A DNA stretch of 64,000 nucleotides from Roseiarcus sp963829505 (GCA_963829505.1 CAWHIL010000006.1:25597-89596); one strand, 5' to 3'. Positions 26,529-36,074 are shown, counted from the first letter of the stretch. Numbers and translations are program-made. Notes: a model not told the origin generated them from the letters alone.

Positions 26529-27260
26529 TTAGGGCGCCGCCACCTCGACCCGCGCGCCGACCTTCAGTCCAAGCGCGACGTCCGCGCGGCCGCGGTTGAC
26601 GGCAATCTCGACGAGACCGTTGGCGTTCTCGTACCAGAAGGCCTCACCTGGCGCGCGGTCGGAGAAGGTGCGCGCCCGCTCGAGCGTCGCGCCGCCCGCG
26701 ACGAGCCTTGCGCCCTCCGGAACGACCGCGGCCCTGAGCCCGGTCATGGCGTTGCCGAAGCGGTCGACGTAGACGATCGCCGCGAGATCGTCCGGCCAGT
26801 CCGGACGGCGGTAGCGGCGCTCGTCGATCGGCCGGAGGGGCGGGTCCGCGCCCCTCGCAAGCGCCGCCGCAACCGGCGCGAAGAGGTCGCGCCCATGGAA
26901 GCTCGCCGACAGGCGCTCCGGAACCGCGGCGATCTCGAATGCGCGCGAGACGCGTGCGCGCCGCTGCACGATTTCGAACAGGCCCTCGCCCGGACCGACG
27001 AACAAGCGCCCGTCGGCCTCGACGACGACCGCCGGCCGGTCGCCGCCGACGCCGGGATCGACGACCGAGAGGAAGACCGCGCCTTCGGGAAACCACGCGG
27101 CATAGGCCGCGAGCAGATAGGCGGAGGCTTTGACGTCGCCGCTCGGCGCGTCGGCGAAGAGATCGACGACCGGCACGCCCGGCGCCCGCGCGTAGAGCAC
27201 CGCCTTCATCTGGCCGGTATAGGGGCCTTCGAGCCCGAAATCGGTGAAGAGCACGATCAT
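26529..27260 (-). CDS. SAM hydroxide adenosyltransferase (DUF62, chlorinase/fluorinase-like)
   Basis: 243 residues. Conserved signatures: LFTDFG at the N-terminus, VDPGVGG, FHGRDLFAPVA and YVDRFGNAMT. This family cleaves S-adenosylmethionine with water to adenosine and methionine; the halogenating relatives have extra loops not seen here. Start ATG 27260. It is divergent from the pilus gene at 27478. Confidence 0.88.
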   Translation of the reverse strand: MIVLFTDFGLEGPYTGQMKAVLYARAPGVPVVDLFADAPSGDVKASAYLLAAYAAWFPEGAVFLSVVDPGVGGDRPAVVVEADGRLFVGPGEGLFEIVQRRARVSRAFEIAAVPERLSASFHGRDLFAPVAAALARGADPPLRPIDERRYRRPDWPDDLAAIVYVDRFGNAMTGLRAAVVPEGARLVAGGATLERARTFSDRAPGEAFWYENANGLVEIAVNRGRADVALGLKVGARVEVAAP

Positions 27261-27477
27261 GGGTCTGGGGCGCTTCTCGCTTGAGCGCACGGCGGCGGTC
27301 AAGCGTCGTTGCGCCGCCGATCGGAAGCTCGCGCGCCGCTGCGCCTCGATCGCGACAATTGACCCGTCCCGCTTAGCCTCGTCTTCAACCGGCGCAACTA
27401 GGCTACGGCCCTGAGCGCCCTCGTTAAGCCGCGCCGGCTGCCGCGGCCTTGAAGGGCTCGAGGTTGAGGCCGCCGAC

Positions 27478-28920
27478 ATGTCAACTCTTCGCACCCGCTT
27501 GATGAACGACGCCGGGAACGTCGTGACGCTCTACGCGCTGCTCGCTCCGATGCTGATCTTCGCCTCGGGCGCGGCGATCGACTACGGCCACGCGGCGCAG
27601 ATTCAGTCGAAACTGAACGCAGCCGCCGACGCCGCCGCTCTCGCGGCGCTGACCCCCGCCATGCTGCAGCAGACCAACGCGACCGCCCAGACGGCGGCCC
27701 AGAACATGTTTATGGGCATCGCCGACAGCGTGTCCGGCATCAGCGGAACCTCGGTCAACGCCGCGGTGACCAATGGATCGAGCGCGCTCGTCCGCAACGT
27801 CACTTTGACCTACTCGACGTCGGTCACGACCCTCTTCGGCGCTGTCCTCGGCATGAGCACGCTGCAGATGACGGGCAGCTCGCAGGCGAGCGCGACCATT
27901 CCGCCCAACATCGATTTCTACGTCCTCCTCGACAATTCACCCTCGATGTCGCTGCCGGCGACTTCGGCGGGGATCACCCAGATGCAGAACCTCACGAGCA
28001 AGCAGGGCGGTTGCGCCTTCGCCTGCCATCAGGCGAGCACCAACAACGGCGACACGGCCGGCAACCCCTGCACGGACGGCACGGCGCCGAACCAGAGCGG
28101 CAACCTCTATTGCGACACGACGCATCATGGCGCCCAGATCGACGACTTCGCGCTGGCGCGCCAGAACGCCATCACGCTGAGACTCGACGAACTCGAAAGC
28201 GGCGTGACGACGCTCCTGCAAACGGCCTCCACGACCGCGACGTCGTCGCAATTCTCGACGCCGCCGAACTATCGCTTCGCGATCTATTCGATGGATTCGC
28301 TCTGGCAGATCGGCCTGACGCAGCTCATGTCGCTGACCTCGAGCTACACCGCCCAATGGTCGACGGCCTCCGCCAGCTTCGGCGTGATGGAGATGTATTC
28401 GAACAACAACGACTGCGCCAACACGGCGTGCTCGTCGAGCACCACCTCGCCGGGGGGCGACGTTGCGACGAGCTACGACGATTCCCTCGGCAAGCTCAGC
28501 CTGTCGACCTACATTCCCAACCCCGGGGCCGGGTCGAACCAGCAGGGCGACACGCCGCAGAAGGTCCTGTTCATCGTCACCGACGGGGTCGAGGATGAAG
28601 AGCATAGCGGCTCGCGCATCCAGGAGGCCATGAACGACCTCGGCAACGCGCCGGGGGGAACCGCGCTCGGGACCAACTGGTGCACGACCATCAAGACCCG
28701 CGGGATCAAGATCGCCATCCTTTACACCGAATACCTGCCGGTCCCGGCCAACAGCTGGTACGAAACTTACATCGCGCCGGTCCAGTCGGACATCGGACCG
28801 GCGTTGCAGGCCTGCGCCTCGCCGGGCCTCTTCTACGACGCGGCGATCGGCTCGGACCTCGGCGCGGCGCTCGCGGCTCTGTTCCAGGCGGTGACGCAGC
28901 CGGGGCACCTTACCCAATAG
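27478..28920 (+). CDS. TadG-like pilus assembly protein with von Willebrand A domain
   Basis: 480 residues. The N-terminal TadE/TadG hydrophobic helix (NVVTLYALLAPMLIFASGAAIDYGHA, residues about 14-39) anchors it in the inner membrane and is followed by the helical AADAAALAAL segment. A von Willebrand A fold begins at about residue 146, with the metal site D152-x-S154-x-S156 (LLDNSPSM). It has several cysteines (FACH, DNCANTACSS), so disulfides are likely. It belongs with the TadE-like genes on the opposite strand. Confidence 0.86.
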   Translation: MSTLRTRLMNDAGNVVTLYALLAPMLIFASGAAIDYGHAAQIQSKLNAAADAAALAALTPAMLQQTNATAQTAAQNMFMGIADSVSGISGTSVNAAVTNGSSALVRNVTLTYSTSVTTLFGAVLGMSTLQMTGSSQASATIPPNIDFYVLLDNSPSMSLPATSAGITQMQNLTSKQGGCAFACHQASTNNGDTAGNPCTDGTAPNQSGNLYCDTTHHGAQIDDFALARQNAITLRLDELESGVTTLLQTASTTATSSQFSTPPNYRFAIYSMDSLWQIGLTQLMSLTSSYTAQWSTASASFGVMEMYSNNNDCANTACSSSTTSPGGDVATSYDDSLGKLSLSTYIPNPGAGSNQQGDTPQKVLFIVTDGVEDEEHSGSRIQEAMNDLGNAPGGTALGTNWCTTIKTRGIKIAILYTEYLPVPANSWYETYIAPVQSDIGPALQACASPGLFYDAAIGSDLGAALAALFQAVTQPGHLTQ

Positions 28921-29078
28921 CCGCCGAGCCAGTTCGTCCTCGAGCGACAGAGCCGTGTTGGCGGGCGACCCCCGGATCAGCCGCCCCGCAAGCGAGCGAT
29001 CGACAGGAGCGATGAGGCGGACGGCGCAATCTCCTTCCGGCAAAGGCCCCTCCCGGCGCCTTGGCGCGGAGGATCAGG

Positions 29079-29708
29079 TCAGCATCCGTCCGGACTTGGC
29101 CCACCGATCCCGGAGTTCGACGTGCGCGGGACGCTCAGGCTCGAATCCTGAAGCACCATCGGCGCGACGGTCCCGAACAGGTCGTAGGGCTGAAACGGCA
29201 GGGACACTGTGCCGAGGATCAGGTAGTAGGGTCCGGCGCCGCCCGCTGCGGTGAGCGCGCTGACGACCTGGGGGTCGAGGGTCACCGACTGCCCGCATGC
29301 CGGCGTCGCGGCGCCGCTGACGGCGTTGGCGTTCGCCCAGTATCCGACGATCGTCGCGGTCGTGCCGGATGCGACCGTCACCTTCACCTGCGCGACGACG
29401 ACCAGCGCCGTCTCGGTCGGATCGAACGGATAGAGGATCAGTTCCGGATAGGTGAGGATCTGGGCCATTCCCGCCGACGTGATCGTGGCCTGGCTCGTGT
29501 CGCCCGCCTGGGCAACGAGGTTGGCGACCGTCGCCGCGGCGAGCGACACTTTGCGCTGCACCCGGTAGATCTGCCCGCCGTAGACGACGAGCGCGATGAT
29601 GAGGAGGGCGACTGGCAGGATGATCGCGAACTCGACCGCCGCAAGGCCGGCCGCGTCGCCCGCGAAGCGGCGAACGCAAGCGCGGGGAAAACGTTGGGCG
29701 TCGCTCAC
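29079..29708 (-). CDS. TadE-family pilus assembly protein
   Basis: 209 residues from GTG 29708. The TadE helix LAAVEFAIILPVALLIIALV lies at about residues 21-40, with the conserved glutamate after the small-residue turn. The rest is a periplasmic domain with one C-terminal proline/serine tail. The start overlaps the stop of the next gene upstream (GTGA at 29705-29708), so both are co-translated. Confidence 0.84.
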   Translation of the reverse strand: MSDAQRFPRACVRRFAGDAAGLAAVEFAIILPVALLIIALVVYGGQIYRVQRKVSLAAATVANLVAQAGDTSQATITSAGMAQILTYPELILYPFDPTETALVVVAQVKVTVASGTTATIVGYWANANAVSGAATPACGQSVTLDPQVVSALTAAGGAGPYYLILGTVSLPFQPYDLFGTVAPMVLQDSSLSVPRTSNSGIGGPSPDGC

Positions 29709-30265
29709 AGCGGCTCGATCCGGAAGACCTGGGTCGAAGCCAGCAGCAGCGCGTTGTTTCCCAGGTTGGCGAAGTTGAGGCCGAGCGGCCCGCCGAAGAC
29801 CGGCCACGGATAGAGCACGACGAGCAGCATGTCCTGGCCGGGAAGACCGGCGCCGACGCCGACATCGACGGGCGGCGCGCCCTGAAGCTGACCGCTGGCG
29901 TTGAAGGTCGGCAGCAGCGCCGCGAGATTGGTCGTGCCCGGCGGCAGCGGCTCGAGCTCGACGGTCACGCTCCCGCAGGTGAAGAGCGTCGTCAGCTGGG
30001 TGCAGATCTCGGTCTCGAACTGGGCGGCGCTCAACCCCGACGTCTGGTTGGTGAGGACGATCCGGGCGGCCTGTTCGACGGCCGATTCGAAGAACGCCTC
30101 GACGAGAAAGATCGACGCGGCCTGGAGCGTCGCGAGCGCAATGGCGATCACGAGCGGCGCGAGGATGGCGAACTCGATCGCCGCCGTGGCGGCTATGTCG
30201 CCGAGAACGTCTGGACGGCAGACGATCCTCAGGGGACGCGGCAAGGGAGGGCCTCTCTCGGGCAT
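29705..30265 (-). CDS. TadE-family pilus assembly protein
   Basis: 186 residues from ATG 30265 (MPERGPPLPR). A basic N-terminus precedes ATAAIEFAILAPLVIAIALA, the TadE anchor with its glutamate. Two cysteines lie in EICTQLTTLFTCG. It pairs with the TadE-like gene that follows; minor pilins of this type help the Tad/Flp pilus to assemble. No flp, cpa or ATPase gene is in the window. Confidence 0.82.
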   Translation of the reverse strand: MPERGPPLPRPLRIVCRPDVLGDIAATAAIEFAILAPLVIAIALATLQAASIFLVEAFFESAVEQAARIVLTNQTSGLSAAQFETEICTQLTTLFTCGSVTVELEPLPPGTTNLAALLPTFNASGQLQGAPPVDVGVGAGLPGQDMLLVVLYPWPVFGGPLGLNFANLGNNALLLASTQVFRIEPL

Positions 30266-30363
30266 GGGTTCGTCAGATCGAGGACGAGTTTTAGCCTCGG
30301 CCGGTATCGGCGGGGATAATGCGCGCCGTCGCATTCGACGGGTCGCCTCCGGCCGTCGGACCC

Positions 30364-30762
30364 TCAGAGCGTATCCCAGTCGCGCTCGGCGGCGATGGCT
30401 GAGATCTTCTCGTCGATGCGGTCGAGCCTGGAAGGCGAGCCGACGATCTCGATGGCGAACCAGTCCTCCGACCGGCGCACGACGCGCCCTTCGATTCGAC
30501 CGAGCTTCTCGAGGTAGGCGATCACCCGCTCGCCGAGCGATCCGACCGGAACGCCCTCGATCGCCACGCCGATCCGCGACACGTTGCGCGTGACGCAAGG
30601 GTATTCGCATCCGTCCTGCAGCATGTAGCGCCCCCGAAGGGCGAGCTGCAGTCGTGCATGCCGTCGGCGCTCGGGCGCAGGATCCGGAAAGGACTCGCGC
30701 ATTTGACGAGCTTCTGCCGCGAACGAGTTGGCGAGGGTGGCGGTTGAAGTCACGATCGGCAT
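30364..30762 (-). CDS. PilZ-domain protein (cyclic di-GMP binding)
   Basis: 132 residues with the PilZ signature: RRRHARLQL (RxxxR type, about 32-40) and NVSRIGVAI (D/NxSxxG) about 25 residues later. It should bind cyclic di-GMP and act on a partner. It lies just upstream of the TadE pair on the same strand, 98 bases before it, which suggests control of pilus function. Confidence 0.86.
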   Translation of the reverse strand: MPIVTSTATLANSFAAEARQMRESFPDPAPERRRHARLQLALRGRYMLQDGCEYPCVTRNVSRIGVAIEGVPVGSLGERVIAYLEKLGRIEGRVVRRSEDWFAIEIVGSPSRLDRIDEKISAIAAERDWDTL

Positions 30763-31111
30763 CCGGGAAGGCCTGACTGACGTGAGCGTCCGGTTGGGAC
30801 ATCATGTCGCAGATTCGGGATCCAGCATCGCCGAGCGATGCTAAGAGAGCCTTGCGAAGCGCGACAATTCTCGCGGGGCCGCGGCTCGTCGACGTGCGGC
30901 TCCGGAACGTCGGTCCGCCGTTGAGCCCGGCCCTTCCGGAAGCGTGCGCGCCAGCGCCGTCCCGTCGCTCGCGGCGTGGTCGTGTTCGCCCCGGAGTTCT
31001 CCCGCTCAGGCGATTTGCCTGTCAAAGTCATCATCGGGTCAACAAGCTGACGCATGATCGGCAATCGCCGGGCGAGGCGGAGACTTCGTTCGGACGAGGG
31101 AGGATGCGTCG
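30763..31111. other. Intergenic stretch, nothing recognised
   Basis: About 350 bases between the divergent PilZ and cupin genes. No open frame has recognisable homology, and no clear repeat, palindrome or terminator was seen. Confidence 0.4.
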
Positions 31112-31474
31112 ATGCAGAAGCACGAGACGGAGCATCGCAGTTTCGGCAGGCCGGACGAACAACGAGCCTTCCCGCACGGCCGGGCGGAAATTCTCAAAGT
31201 CGGCGGCGGCGAGGTCGGTCGCTACCTGTTCGAGCCTGGCTGGCGCTGGTCCAACGACATCAAACCGATCGCCAAGACCGAAAGCTGCCACGCGCCGCAT
31301 TTCCAGTACCATGTCAGCGGGCGGCTCGCGATCCGCATGGATGACGGGACGGAATTCGTCGCCGGCCCTGGCGACATCACGTCGCTGCCGAGCGGCCACG
31401 ACGCCTGGGTCGTCGGCGACGAGCCTGCCGTCGTCGTCGACTGGTTCGGCGCCAGCAACTACGCGAAGCGATAG
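31112..31474 (+). CDS. Cupin-domain protein
   Basis: 120 residues. The cupin core is HFQYHVSGRLAIRMDDGTEFVAGPGDITSLPSGHDAWV (residues about 62-99), with the two histidine-bearing motifs. The N-terminus is MQKHETEHRSFGRP. It is a small metal-binding or ligand-binding protein of unknown role. Confidence 0.82.
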   Translation: MQKHETEHRSFGRPDEQRAFPHGRAEILKVGGGEVGRYLFEPGWRWSNDIKPIAKTESCHAPHFQYHVSGRLAIRMDDGTEFVAGPGDITSLPSGHDAWVVGDEPAVVVDWFGASNYAKR

Positions 31475-31510
31475 GGCGCGTCGCCGGGCGCCATTCCGCC
31501 GAAACGGCCC

Positions 31511-32044
31511 TCACTTGATCAGCGCGACCGCCTCGCGGAAGCGCGGGTTGTCGGCGCCGCCGAGCCATTCGAAGACGACCATCTCGGTCGTGACGATCTC
31601 GACGCCGCTCCGCTCCATGCGGCGAAGCGCGGTTTCCTTGCTCTCGGCGCGGCGCGAGCCGACCGCGTCGCCGACGACATAGACGCCACGGCCCCTCGCA
31701 ACGAGGCCGAGCGCCGTCTGGAGCACGCAGACATGCGCCTCGGCCCCGGCCAGGATCAGCGCGTTACCTTGCGGGAGCCGCTCGTAGAGACCTGGCGTGC
31801 GGATGGCGTCGAAGGTCATTTTGGAATGGACGCGCGCCTCGTCTGCTTCGAGTTCCGACACGGTCGGCCCGAGCCCCTTCGGGTTCTGCTCGGTGATGAG
31901 CCTCGGCACGGACAGGAGCGCCGCCGCCTGCGACAGGCGGCGCGCGTTGGCCACGACGTCGGCGCCCCCCTCGATGGCGGGAACGAGGCGCGCCTGAAGG
32001 TCGATCACGATCAGCGTCGAGGTCGTCGCTTCGATGATCGGCAT
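31511..32044 (-). CDS. Isochorismatase-family cysteine hydrolase
   Basis: 177 residues from ATG 32044 behind AGGAGG. The catalytic triad is visible: D in LIVIDLQARL, K in HSKMTFDA, and the nucleophile C in EAHVCVLQTA. Relatives act on nicotinamide, N-carbamoyl amides or isochorismate; no substrate can be assigned. Convergent with the cupin gene. Confidence 0.9.
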   Translation of the reverse strand: MPIIEATTSTLIVIDLQARLVPAIEGGADVVANARRLSQAAALLSVPRLITEQNPKGLGPTVSELEADEARVHSKMTFDAIRTPGLYERLPQGNALILAGAEAHVCVLQTALGLVARGRGVYVVGDAVGSRRAESKETALRRMERSGVEIVTTEMVVFEWLGGADNPRFREAVALIK

Positions 32045-32344
32045 TATGAGCCTCCTGCTCCGCTCCGATTTCGACAATAGCTCGCGTTCGCCAGCCTTCC
32101 AGCCCCGTCGAATCGACGGCCAGACAACTTGCTGTTGTCATTTGCTCCTCTTGGGTTGTGCTGGCGGCCGTGAGGTTCACCATTTTGTATTAACAGCGTC
32201 ATCTTTCCCTTGACGTAGCGGATTTTGCAGCGCTCTTCTGCGAATTGAAATTCCACGAGCCGAAGCCGCTGCTTGTTCCGCGGCGGCAGAGCCGGGACTG
32301 AGGGGAGCGGGCCATTGTACGGCTGCGCCCGTCTGGCAGGCCGA
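32045..32344. other. Intergenic stretch, nothing recognised
   Basis: About 300 bases of lower GC around 32130-32260. No recognisable gene. A minus-strand frame starting at 32256 has no family resemblance. Confidence 0.35.
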
Positions 32345-33124
32345 ATGCGAAGCGCGATATGCGCCGCAGCCGCGATCGCGCTCGCGCCGCAGCCCGCCGC
32401 GGCCGGCGCCTGGACCGAGCCTCAGGGCGACGGCCAGCTCATCCTGACGCTCTTTGGCTGGACCGGCGACGGCTCGCCCTGGGGAGGCAAGCCAGGCGTC
32501 ACGCAGCGCCGCGCCGACCTGCAAGGCTATGTCGAGTACGGGATCACCGACGACGTCACCGTCTTCGGCCAGATGGCGATCGAGCGCTATGAGCTGAGCC
32601 CGCCGCAAGCGAGCTCCTACACGGGCCTCGACTATTCGGACGCAGGCTTGCGGGCGAAGCTGTGGACGAGCGGCCAGTGGGTCTTTTCAGGCGAAATGAC
32701 GGTATTCGCCCCTGGCGCGACGAATGCGCGCTCGCCGGCTCAGGCCGGCAACACGGGGCCGGCGGCCGAAGCGCGCGGGCTGGCGGGTTATAGCTTCACG
32801 CTCGGGGGCGTGCCCGGTTTCGCCAACCTCGAACTCGCCTACCGCGTCCGCACCGAGGGACCGCCCGACGAATGGCATCTCGACGCGACAATCGGCCTGA
32901 AGCCGTGGCCAGGCTGGATCCTGATGCTGCAGGACTACACGACCGTCTCGGCGCCGGCGACCGACCCTGCTTTTCCCGCCTGGAAGCAGAATGTCCCGCA
33001 GGCGAGCCTCGTCTTTCCGGTATGGGACCGCTGGCAGCTCCAGATCGGCTATTTCCAGTCCCTGCTTGCGGTGAAGACCAACACCCAGCGCGGCGCCGCA
33101 ATCGCGCTGTGGCGGACGTTCTGA
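32345..33124 (+). CDS. Secreted outer-membrane beta-barrel-like protein
   Basis: 259 residues. A signal peptide (MRSAICAAAAIALAPQPAAAG) is followed by alternating-hydrophobicity strands, many aromatic residues, and a C-terminal phenylalanine (ALWRTF), typical of outer-membrane barrels. Start ATG 32345 is preferred because it begins the signal peptide; the frame is open upstream to 32273. Function unknown. Confidence 0.75.
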   Translation: MRSAICAAAAIALAPQPAAAGAWTEPQGDGQLILTLFGWTGDGSPWGGKPGVTQRRADLQGYVEYGITDDVTVFGQMAIERYELSPPQASSYTGLDYSDAGLRAKLWTSGQWVFSGEMTVFAPGATNARSPAQAGNTGPAAEARGLAGYSFTLGGVPGFANLELAYRVRTEGPPDEWHLDATIGLKPWPGWILMLQDYTTVSAPATDPAFPAWKQNVPQASLVFPVWDRWQLQIGYFQSLLAVKTNTQRGAAIALWRTF

Positions 33125-33146
33125 ACGCCGGTCCCAGGACCCGCAG

Positions 33147-34319
33147 TCACCCCGACTTCGAGAACAACTCCCGGCCGATCAGCATGCGGCGGATCTCGCT
33201 CGTGCCGGCGCCGATCTCGTAGAGCTTGGCGTCGCGCAGGAGGCGCCCAAGGGGAAACTCGTTGGTGTAGCCATTGCCGCCGAGAATCTGGATGGCTTCG
33301 AGGGCCACCTCGGTGGCCCGCTCGGCCGCGTAGAGGATCGCGCCGGCCGAATCCTCGCGCGTCGTCTCGCCGCGGTCGCACGCCTTGGCGACCGCGTATA
33401 CGTAGGCGCGCGAGGCGTTCAGCGCCACATACATGTCGGCGAGCTTGCCCTGGATGAGCTGGAACGATCCGATCGGCTGGCCGAACTGCTTGCGGTCGTG
33501 GACATAGGGCAGCGCGACGTCGAGCGCCGCCGCCATGAGGCCGAGCGGCCCGGCGGAAAGCACGACGCGCTCGTAATCGAGGCCGCTCATCAGCACGTTG
33601 ACGCCCTTGCCGACGGCGCCGAGCACGTTCTCCTCCGCGACCTCGCAGTCGGTGAAGACGAGTTCGGACGTGTCGGAGCCGCGCATGCCGAGCTTGTCGA
33701 GCTTGACCCCGTGCGAGAAGCCCTTGGCGCCCTTTTCGACGAGAAAGGCGGTGATGCCGCGCGCGCCGGCCGCCGGGTCGGTCTTGGCGTAGACGATCAG
33801 CGTCTCGGCGACCGGTCCGTTGGTGATCCACATCTTCGCGCCATTGAGGACGTAGCGGTCGCCCTTCTTGTCGGCCCGCGTCGTCATCGAGACGACGTCG
33901 GAGCCGGCGTTCGGCTCGGACATGGCGAGCGCCCCGACATGCTCGCCGGAAATGAGCTTCGGCAGATAGCGCCGCTTCTGCGCCTCGCTGCCGTTGCGCA
34001 CGATCTGGTTGACGCAGAGGTTCGAATGCGCCCCGTAGGAGAGGCCGACCGAACCGCTGGCGCGCGACACTTCCTCCATCGCCACGCAATGCTCGAGATA
34101 GCCGAGACCGAGGCCGCCATACTCTTCCGGCGCGGTGATCCCGTGCAGGCCGAGCGCCCCCATCTTCGGCCAGAGGTCGCGGGGGAAGAGGTTGTCGCGG
34201 TCGATCGCCGCGGCGCGCGGCGCGATCTCCTTCTCCGCGAAGCGGCGCGCGCCGTCGCGGATCATGTCGGCGCTCTCGCCAAGCGCGAAGTCGAACGGTC
34301 GTGGGGCGTTGGGGATCAT
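33147..34319 (-). CDS. ivd: Isovaleryl-CoA dehydrogenase
   Basis: 390 residues, a flavoprotein oxidising isovaleryl-CoA in leucine breakdown. Family features: ITAPEEYGGLGLGYLEHCVAMEEVSRASGSVGLSYGAHSNLC (a stretch at about 61-102 diagnostic for IVD) and AMSEPNAGSDVVSM. The C-terminus has ILGGNGYTNEFPLGRLLRDAKLYEIGAGTSEI. Start ATG 34319. No other leucine-pathway gene is adjacent. Confidence 0.9.
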   Translation of the reverse strand: MIPNAPRPFDFALGESADMIRDGARRFAEKEIAPRAAAIDRDNLFPRDLWPKMGALGLHGITAPEEYGGLGLGYLEHCVAMEEVSRASGSVGLSYGAHSNLCVNQIVRNGSEAQKRRYLPKLISGEHVGALAMSEPNAGSDVVSMTTRADKKGDRYVLNGAKMWITNGPVAETLIVYAKTDPAAGARGITAFLVEKGAKGFSHGVKLDKLGMRGSDTSELVFTDCEVAEENVLGAVGKGVNVLMSGLDYERVVLSAGPLGLMAAALDVALPYVHDRKQFGQPIGSFQLIQGKLADMYVALNASRAYVYAVAKACDRGETTREDSAGAILYAAERATEVALEAIQILGGNGYTNEFPLGRLLRDAKLYEIGAGTSEIRRMLIGRELFSKSG

Positions 34320-34414
34320 GGGCGCTTCAGGCTTCGAATTGATGCTTTCGCGCGGGAGATTGGGCGCGAACCCGCGAGAAGTCCATATCCGCTTCCGGTC
34401 GAGAGGCGGACCGC

Positions 34415-34849
34415 TCAGACCCACTGCGAGAGTTCGATCGTCACGCCCTCGGGTCCTTCGAGGAAGACGAGTTTTCTCGCGTGAAAGTCGAGAATATCGT
34501 TGCGCGTACGGACGCCTAGTCCCTTCAGCCGCGCGACCTCCGCCGCGAGGTCGTCGACCGCGAAGCAGACATGGTTCAGGCCGATCTTGTCGAGATCGTG
34601 GATCAGCGGATCCGGCAGCGGGTCCGGACGGCGATAGCGCAGGAGCTGGACCTCGGTGCGCGGCGACACGTTGTCGAGCACCAGCGTCACATGATCCGCC
34701 TCGATGCCGGGAACCCCCATGTAGCTCGAAAACGGCTCGCCCGAGATCACGACCGCCATCGCCTGCGTGAAGCCGAGCGCCGCAAAGAACGCCTTCGCCG
34801 AGTCGAGGTCGCGCACGACGATCGTCACATGGTCGAAGCGCTTCAGCAT
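34415..34849 (-). CDS. VOC (glyoxalase/extradiol dioxygenase superfamily) protein
   Basis: 144 residues with two beta-alpha-beta-beta-beta modules: FDHVTIVVRDLDSAKAFF and GLNHVCFAVDDLAAEVARL, ending LEGPEGVTIELSQW. Metal-ligand histidines are at HVTIV and HVCFA, and a glutamate in ELSQW. Substrate unknown. It lies upstream of ivd on the same strand, about 95 bases away. Confidence 0.86.
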   Translation of the reverse strand: MLKRFDHVTIVVRDLDSAKAFFAALGFTQAMAVVISGEPFSSYMGVPGIEADHVTLVLDNVSPRTEVQLLRYRRPDPLPDPLIHDLDKIGLNHVCFAVDDLAAEVARLKGLGVRTRNDILDFHARKLVFLEGPEGVTIELSQWV

Positions 34850-34938
34850 GGCCTGACCTCCGCGAGACTATGGCGTCGATGAGGCTATCAAGCTCAAGGA
34901 GACCCAGCAAACTCGAGCAACGCCGGCGCCGCCCGCGC

Positions 34939-35535
34939 TCAACCCCGCGAGGCCGCCCAGTCGAGGCCCTGCTCCAGCCGGTCGGCGCCCCAGAAGAGCT
35001 CGCCGTCGCCGGCGATGAGGCTCGGCGCGCCGAAGATCCCGAGATCGAGCGCGCGGGCGCATTCGGCCTTGAGGCTCGCCTTGTTGGCGTCGCTTTCTGC
35101 CCGGGCGAGCGTCGCCGCGGCGTCGAGGCGCAACCCTTCGAGAAGGCCCATGATCGTCGCGCGATCGGCGATCGGGCGCCCCTCGCCGAACTCGGCGGCG
35201 TAGGTTCTGCGGCTGAACTCCGCCCGCGCCTCGCCGTCGAGCGCCAGCGCGACGCGCGCGGCAAGGAGGCTATTCTGCGGGAACGGGTCCGGCCGGCTGA
35301 GTGGGAGGCCGTGAGCGGCGCATGTTCGCTCGAGGTCGCGCCACATGTAGCGGCCCTTGGCGGGGTAGATGTTGAACGGCGAATCGCGCCAGCCCTGGGC
35401 GGCGAAGATCGGCCCGAGGAGGAATGGCCGCCACACGACCTCGACGCCGCGCGCGGCCGCCAGGCCGGCGACGCGCATGGCGGCCGGATAGGAATAGGTG
35501 CTCGCGAACTCGTACCAGAATTCCGCTTGAGCCAT
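34939..35535 (-). CDS. DsbA-family 2-hydroxychromene-2-carboxylate isomerase
   Basis: 198 residues. The active-site region is WYEFASTYSYPAAM, with serine where DsbA has cysteine, as in the HCCA isomerases. Later IFGAPSLI (the cis-proline loop) and LFWGADRLEQGL are also conserved. Relatives isomerise a ring-cleavage product of naphthalene or act on glutathione adducts; the substrate here is unknown. Start ATG 35535. Confidence 0.87.
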   Translation of the reverse strand: MAQAEFWYEFASTYSYPAAMRVAGLAAARGVEVVWRPFLLGPIFAAQGWRDSPFNIYPAKGRYMWRDLERTCAAHGLPLSRPDPFPQNSLLAARVALALDGEARAEFSRRTYAAEFGEGRPIADRATIMGLLEGLRLDAAATLARAESDANKASLKAECARALDLGIFGAPSLIAGDGELFWGADRLEQGLDWAASRG

Positions 35536-35599
35536 CGCGCCCTCCCCGCCCGTCATGGATCGCATGGCCGCGCGGGACTGGAAAGACGACGTTCGATGC

Positions 35600-35632
35600 A
35601 AAAAAAGCCGCCCCGTCCAGGGACGGGGCGGC
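35600..35632 (-). terminator. Rho-independent terminator
   Basis: On the minus strand a 12-base GC stem (arms at 35607-35618 and 35621-35632, GCCGCCCCGTCC and its complement) is followed by seven T residues (complement of A at 35600-35606). It lies 62 bases after the stop of the secreted peptide gene and should end its transcript. Confidence 0.85.
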
Positions 35633-35693
35633 TCGGCGCAAAGGACGCTCGTTGCGAAAAGGACGTCCGGAGTTCGAAATTCGAGAAGCGAAC

Positions 35694-35945
35694 TCAGCTC
35701 TTCGGCGCGTCCGCCGGCGCGGCCGGGGCGGCAGGCGCCATGGACTTCTTCGAGCTGTGCTTCATCTTCTTGTGGCTCTTGTGCTTCATCTTCTTCATGG
35801 GCTTGGCGGGCGCGGAGGCGTCGGCGGCGGGCGCCGCGGCGGCCGGCGCGCCAGCCGGCGCGGTCGTGTCGGTCTGGGCGAAGGCGGCGAGCGGCGAAAG
35901 GGCGAGGGCTGCGCTGAGCGCGACGGCTGCGGCTTTCTTGAACAT
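35694..35945 (-). CDS. Small secreted Lys/Met/His-rich peptide
   Basis: 83 residues: a signal peptide (MFKKAAAVALSAALALSPLAAFAQ), an Ala/Pro linker, then a basic MKKMKHKSHKKMKHSSKK segment. The His/Met/Lys content suggests metal binding. The signal peptide resembles that of the neighbouring gene at 36075. A strong terminator follows. Confidence 0.72.
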   Translation of the reverse strand: MFKKAAAVALSAALALSPLAAFAQTDTTAPAGAPAAAAPAADASAPAKPMKKMKHKSHKKMKHSSKKSMAPAAPAAPADAPKS

Positions 35946-36074
35946 GTTCTTTTGGTCCTCTTTCCGTTTTCGGGCGAATCGATCGCCGGAAAGAGGCATG
36001 CGTCTTTTCACATGAATTGACGATGAACGCGGGCGGCAGGCCGGGTCGGGCGACCCGGCCCATTTGAACAGGCG

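Noticed and set aside
26068..26532. A 154-codon plus-strand gene in the gene-poor stretch
   Set aside because: No recognisable domain, low-complexity end, and no ribosome site; could not be supported.
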